Source of the DNA: Anaerolineales bacterium
GTDB lineage: Bacteria; Chloroflexota; Anaerolineae; Anaerolineales; UBA6668
NCBI GenBank assembly: GCA_020630805.1
Contig: JAHDIM010000016.1
Location: 1 to 35,013, forward strand
Direction of reading: 5' to 3'
Length of the DNA: 35,013 nt
The notes below the pieces were generated by a model. The model was not told where the DNA came from and did not search any database. It saw only the letters and a program-made list of their open reading frames with translations. This document shows positions 34,032-35,013 of this stretch, one piece after another (position 1 is the stretch's first letter; every line of letters begins with the position of its first letter). Both the position numbers and the translations under genes were made by a program.

Positions 34032-34778
34032 CGCAACCGCTTCTAACACCGCATCAGTCAACTCAAGGTTGTGATACACATTCTGCACATCATCAACGTC
34101 TTCGAGTTTTTCGATGGTGTTCAAGACTTGCAACGCTTGTGACGGGTCTAGTTCCATGGTGTTCTTCGGCTCCATGCGCAGCATTGCGTCTTCTGGGGTG
34201 TGCCCCGCTTCCGCAAGCCCAGAGGCAATTTCACCGTAGGCAGACACAGGCCCCGTAATTTCGATCATTTCTGCATCCCAAGCGACGTCTTCTGCGCCAA
34301 TTTCAATCGCCAGTTCAAAAGCTGCATCTTCGTCTAGATCGCCAGTCGGAATTGTGAAGTAAGACTTGCGTTCAAACTGCCAACCCACTGAGCCATTTTC
34401 GCCCAGACTGCCGCCATATTTGTTAAAGACAGCACGCACGTCTGACACAGAACGGCGCTTGTTGTCCGTCACGCACTCCACCATCACTGCAATGCCGTGA
34501 TTAGCGTAACCTTCGTAGCTGACTTCTTCAAATGCAGCCCCGTCTTTATCTTCACCTGTCCCACGCTTGATGGCGCGTTCGATGTTGTCTTTCGGCATAT
34601 TCGCCGCACGCGCCTTATCGACCGCAAGTCGCAAGCGAATGTTAGTGTCTAAATCGCCGCCGCCTTCGCGGGCAGCAATCACCACGTCTTTTGCCAGCTT
34701 GGTAAACAACTTACCGCGCTTTGCATCTTGTGCACCTTTGCGATGCTTAATGTTGGCCCATTTACTATGTCCAGCCAT
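34023..34778 (-). CDS. yebC: YebC/PmpR (TACO1) family protein
   Basis: YebC-family proteins bind DNA or ribosomes; recent work on the family links it to translation through proline-rich stretches, and older work to transcription. The 251-residue protein has the hallmark start MAGHSKWANIKHRKGAQDAKRGKLFTK, with RLAVDKARAANMPKDNIERAIKRG, EEVSYEGYANHGIAVMVECVTDNKRR and NKYGGSLGENGSVGW, in that order. It precedes ruvC by 47 bases, a common order. A TGAGG sequence lies about 12 bases before the ATG, and a TATAAT at 34817-34822. The last codons and stop overlap a repeat unit. Confidence 0.96.
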   Translation of the reverse strand: MAGHSKWANIKHRKGAQDAKRGKLFTKLAKDVVIAAREGGGDLDTNIRLRLAVDKARAANMPKDNIERAIKRGTGEDKDGAAFEEVSYEGYANHGIAVMVECVTDNKRRSVSDVRAVFNKYGGSLGENGSVGWQFERKSYFTIPTGDLDEDAAFELAIEIGAEDVAWDAEMIEITGPVSAYGEIASGLAEAGHTPEDAMLRMEPKNTMELDPSQALQVLNTIEKLEDVDDVQNVYHNLELTDAVLEAVANA

Positions 34779-34816
34779 GAATAAATAACCTCAGAGTTTG
34801 AAATTTCTTTTTATGA

Positions 34817-34822
34817 ATTATA
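34817..34822 (-). promoter_or_regulatory. -10 box of yebC
   Basis: The minus strand reads TATAAT, about 38 bases before the yebC ATG, leaving an ordinary leader with a TGAGG ribosome site. A TTCGAA lies 17 bases further upstream, a weak -35. Confidence 0.45.
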
Positions 34823-34857
34823 GGGGATGTGAAAGGGAATTCGAAAGAAGTGATTTT

Positions 34858-34960
34858 GAATGCGTAAGGTGTAATACGTAATTTGGTCTTAAGCGCGCGG
34901 AACAGTGCAACTTCGTTCTAAAACTAGAGCGCGTTACGCATTACATTTTACGAATTACAC
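34858..34960. repeat. Inverted heptamer-repeat element, copy B (GTAATNN class)
   Basis: The left arm has GTAAGGT, GTAATAC, GTAATTT. The right arm read on minus has GTAATTC, GTAAAAT, GTAATGC, GTAACGC. Size, arm order and the middle segment parallel copy A about 1.4 kb away. The right end includes the stop codon of the gene at the window edge. Confidence 0.75.
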
Positions 34961-35013
34961 AAACAACTCATCCACCGCTGCCGCCAGCTCTTTCAAATTC
35001 CTTACCTGATACA
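34955..35013 (-). CDS. C-terminal tail of an unidentified gene, cut by window edge
   Basis: A minus-strand frame entering from the right edge encodes YQVRNLKELAAAVDELFV and stops with TAA at 34955-34957. The sequence is helix-like and plausible as a protein C-terminus. The stop lies within repeat element B. Too little is visible to name the family. Confidence 0.45.
   Translation of the reverse strand, partial: YQVRNLKELAAAVDELFV

Noticed and set aside
33392-34960. Possible CRISPR array in the repeat-rich right end
   Set aside because: The units are 7 bases in contiguous tandem with inverted partners, without the regular repeat-spacer layout or cas genes.

Overview
The window is a compact bacterial chromosome segment of moderate GC, with 30 complete genes and one cut gene at each edge. 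Nearly all genes lie on the minus strand; only a lipoprotein gene, ppc and rex are on plus. The gene set (Rex, MreB, an Aap-type amino-acid ABC transporter, several lipoproteins with Pro/Thr-rich linkers, YebC-RuvC-RuvA-ProC) and the many intergenic heptamer repeats suggest a member of the Chloroflexota. This is an inference without a phylogenetic marker such as rRNA. I see no phage genes, transposase, CRISPR array, tRNA or rRNA.

Layout. 1-5.8 kb: C-terminally cut lipid II flippase MurJ, a divergent beta-propeller lipoprotein, lysA with a CPBP-family membrane protease, a small zinc-knuckle protein and a stand-alone gyrase C-terminal beta-pinwheel protein. 5.9-10.5 kb: PEP carboxylase, then a convergent pair of cell-surface glycosyltransferases (GT26 and GT4). 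10.6-17 kb: a complete amino-acid ABC transporter in the order aapJ, aapQ, aapM, aapP. 17-20.8 kb: obg-nadD followed by a second, diverged substrate-binding protein, then rex on the other strand. 20.9-24.2 kb: a MarR regulator with a small lipoprotein, a membrane-anchored YceI-like protein and mreB. 24.4-28.9 kb: F1-ATPase genes atpA-atpG-atpD-atpC, without the Fo and delta genes. 29-35 kb: a membrane-anchored GH114-like protein, a primary-type sigma factor, proC, ruvA, ruvC, yebC and the tail of an unidentified gene.

How the parts fit together. The Rex repressor gene lies in the same window as two sequences resembling Rex operators. One is between obg and rex. The other overlaps the putative promoter of the F1-ATPase genes, which suggests NADH/NAD-responsive control of ATP synthase. 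The Aap transporter is the most unusual protein system here. Its permease AapQ carries an extracytoplasmic insert that resembles one lobe of its own substrate-binding protein, AapM is much larger than usual, AapJ has a long coiled-coil spacer after its lipid anchor, and a second binding-protein paralogue that lost the ligand motif sits downstream of nadD.

Two genome-wide habits are visible. Several genes have a -10 box only 5-12 bases before the start codon and no Shine-Dalgarno sequence, so they are probably leaderless. Inverted clusters of 7-base repeats also fill intergenic gaps, and in four places they supply the stop codon of the neighbouring gene.
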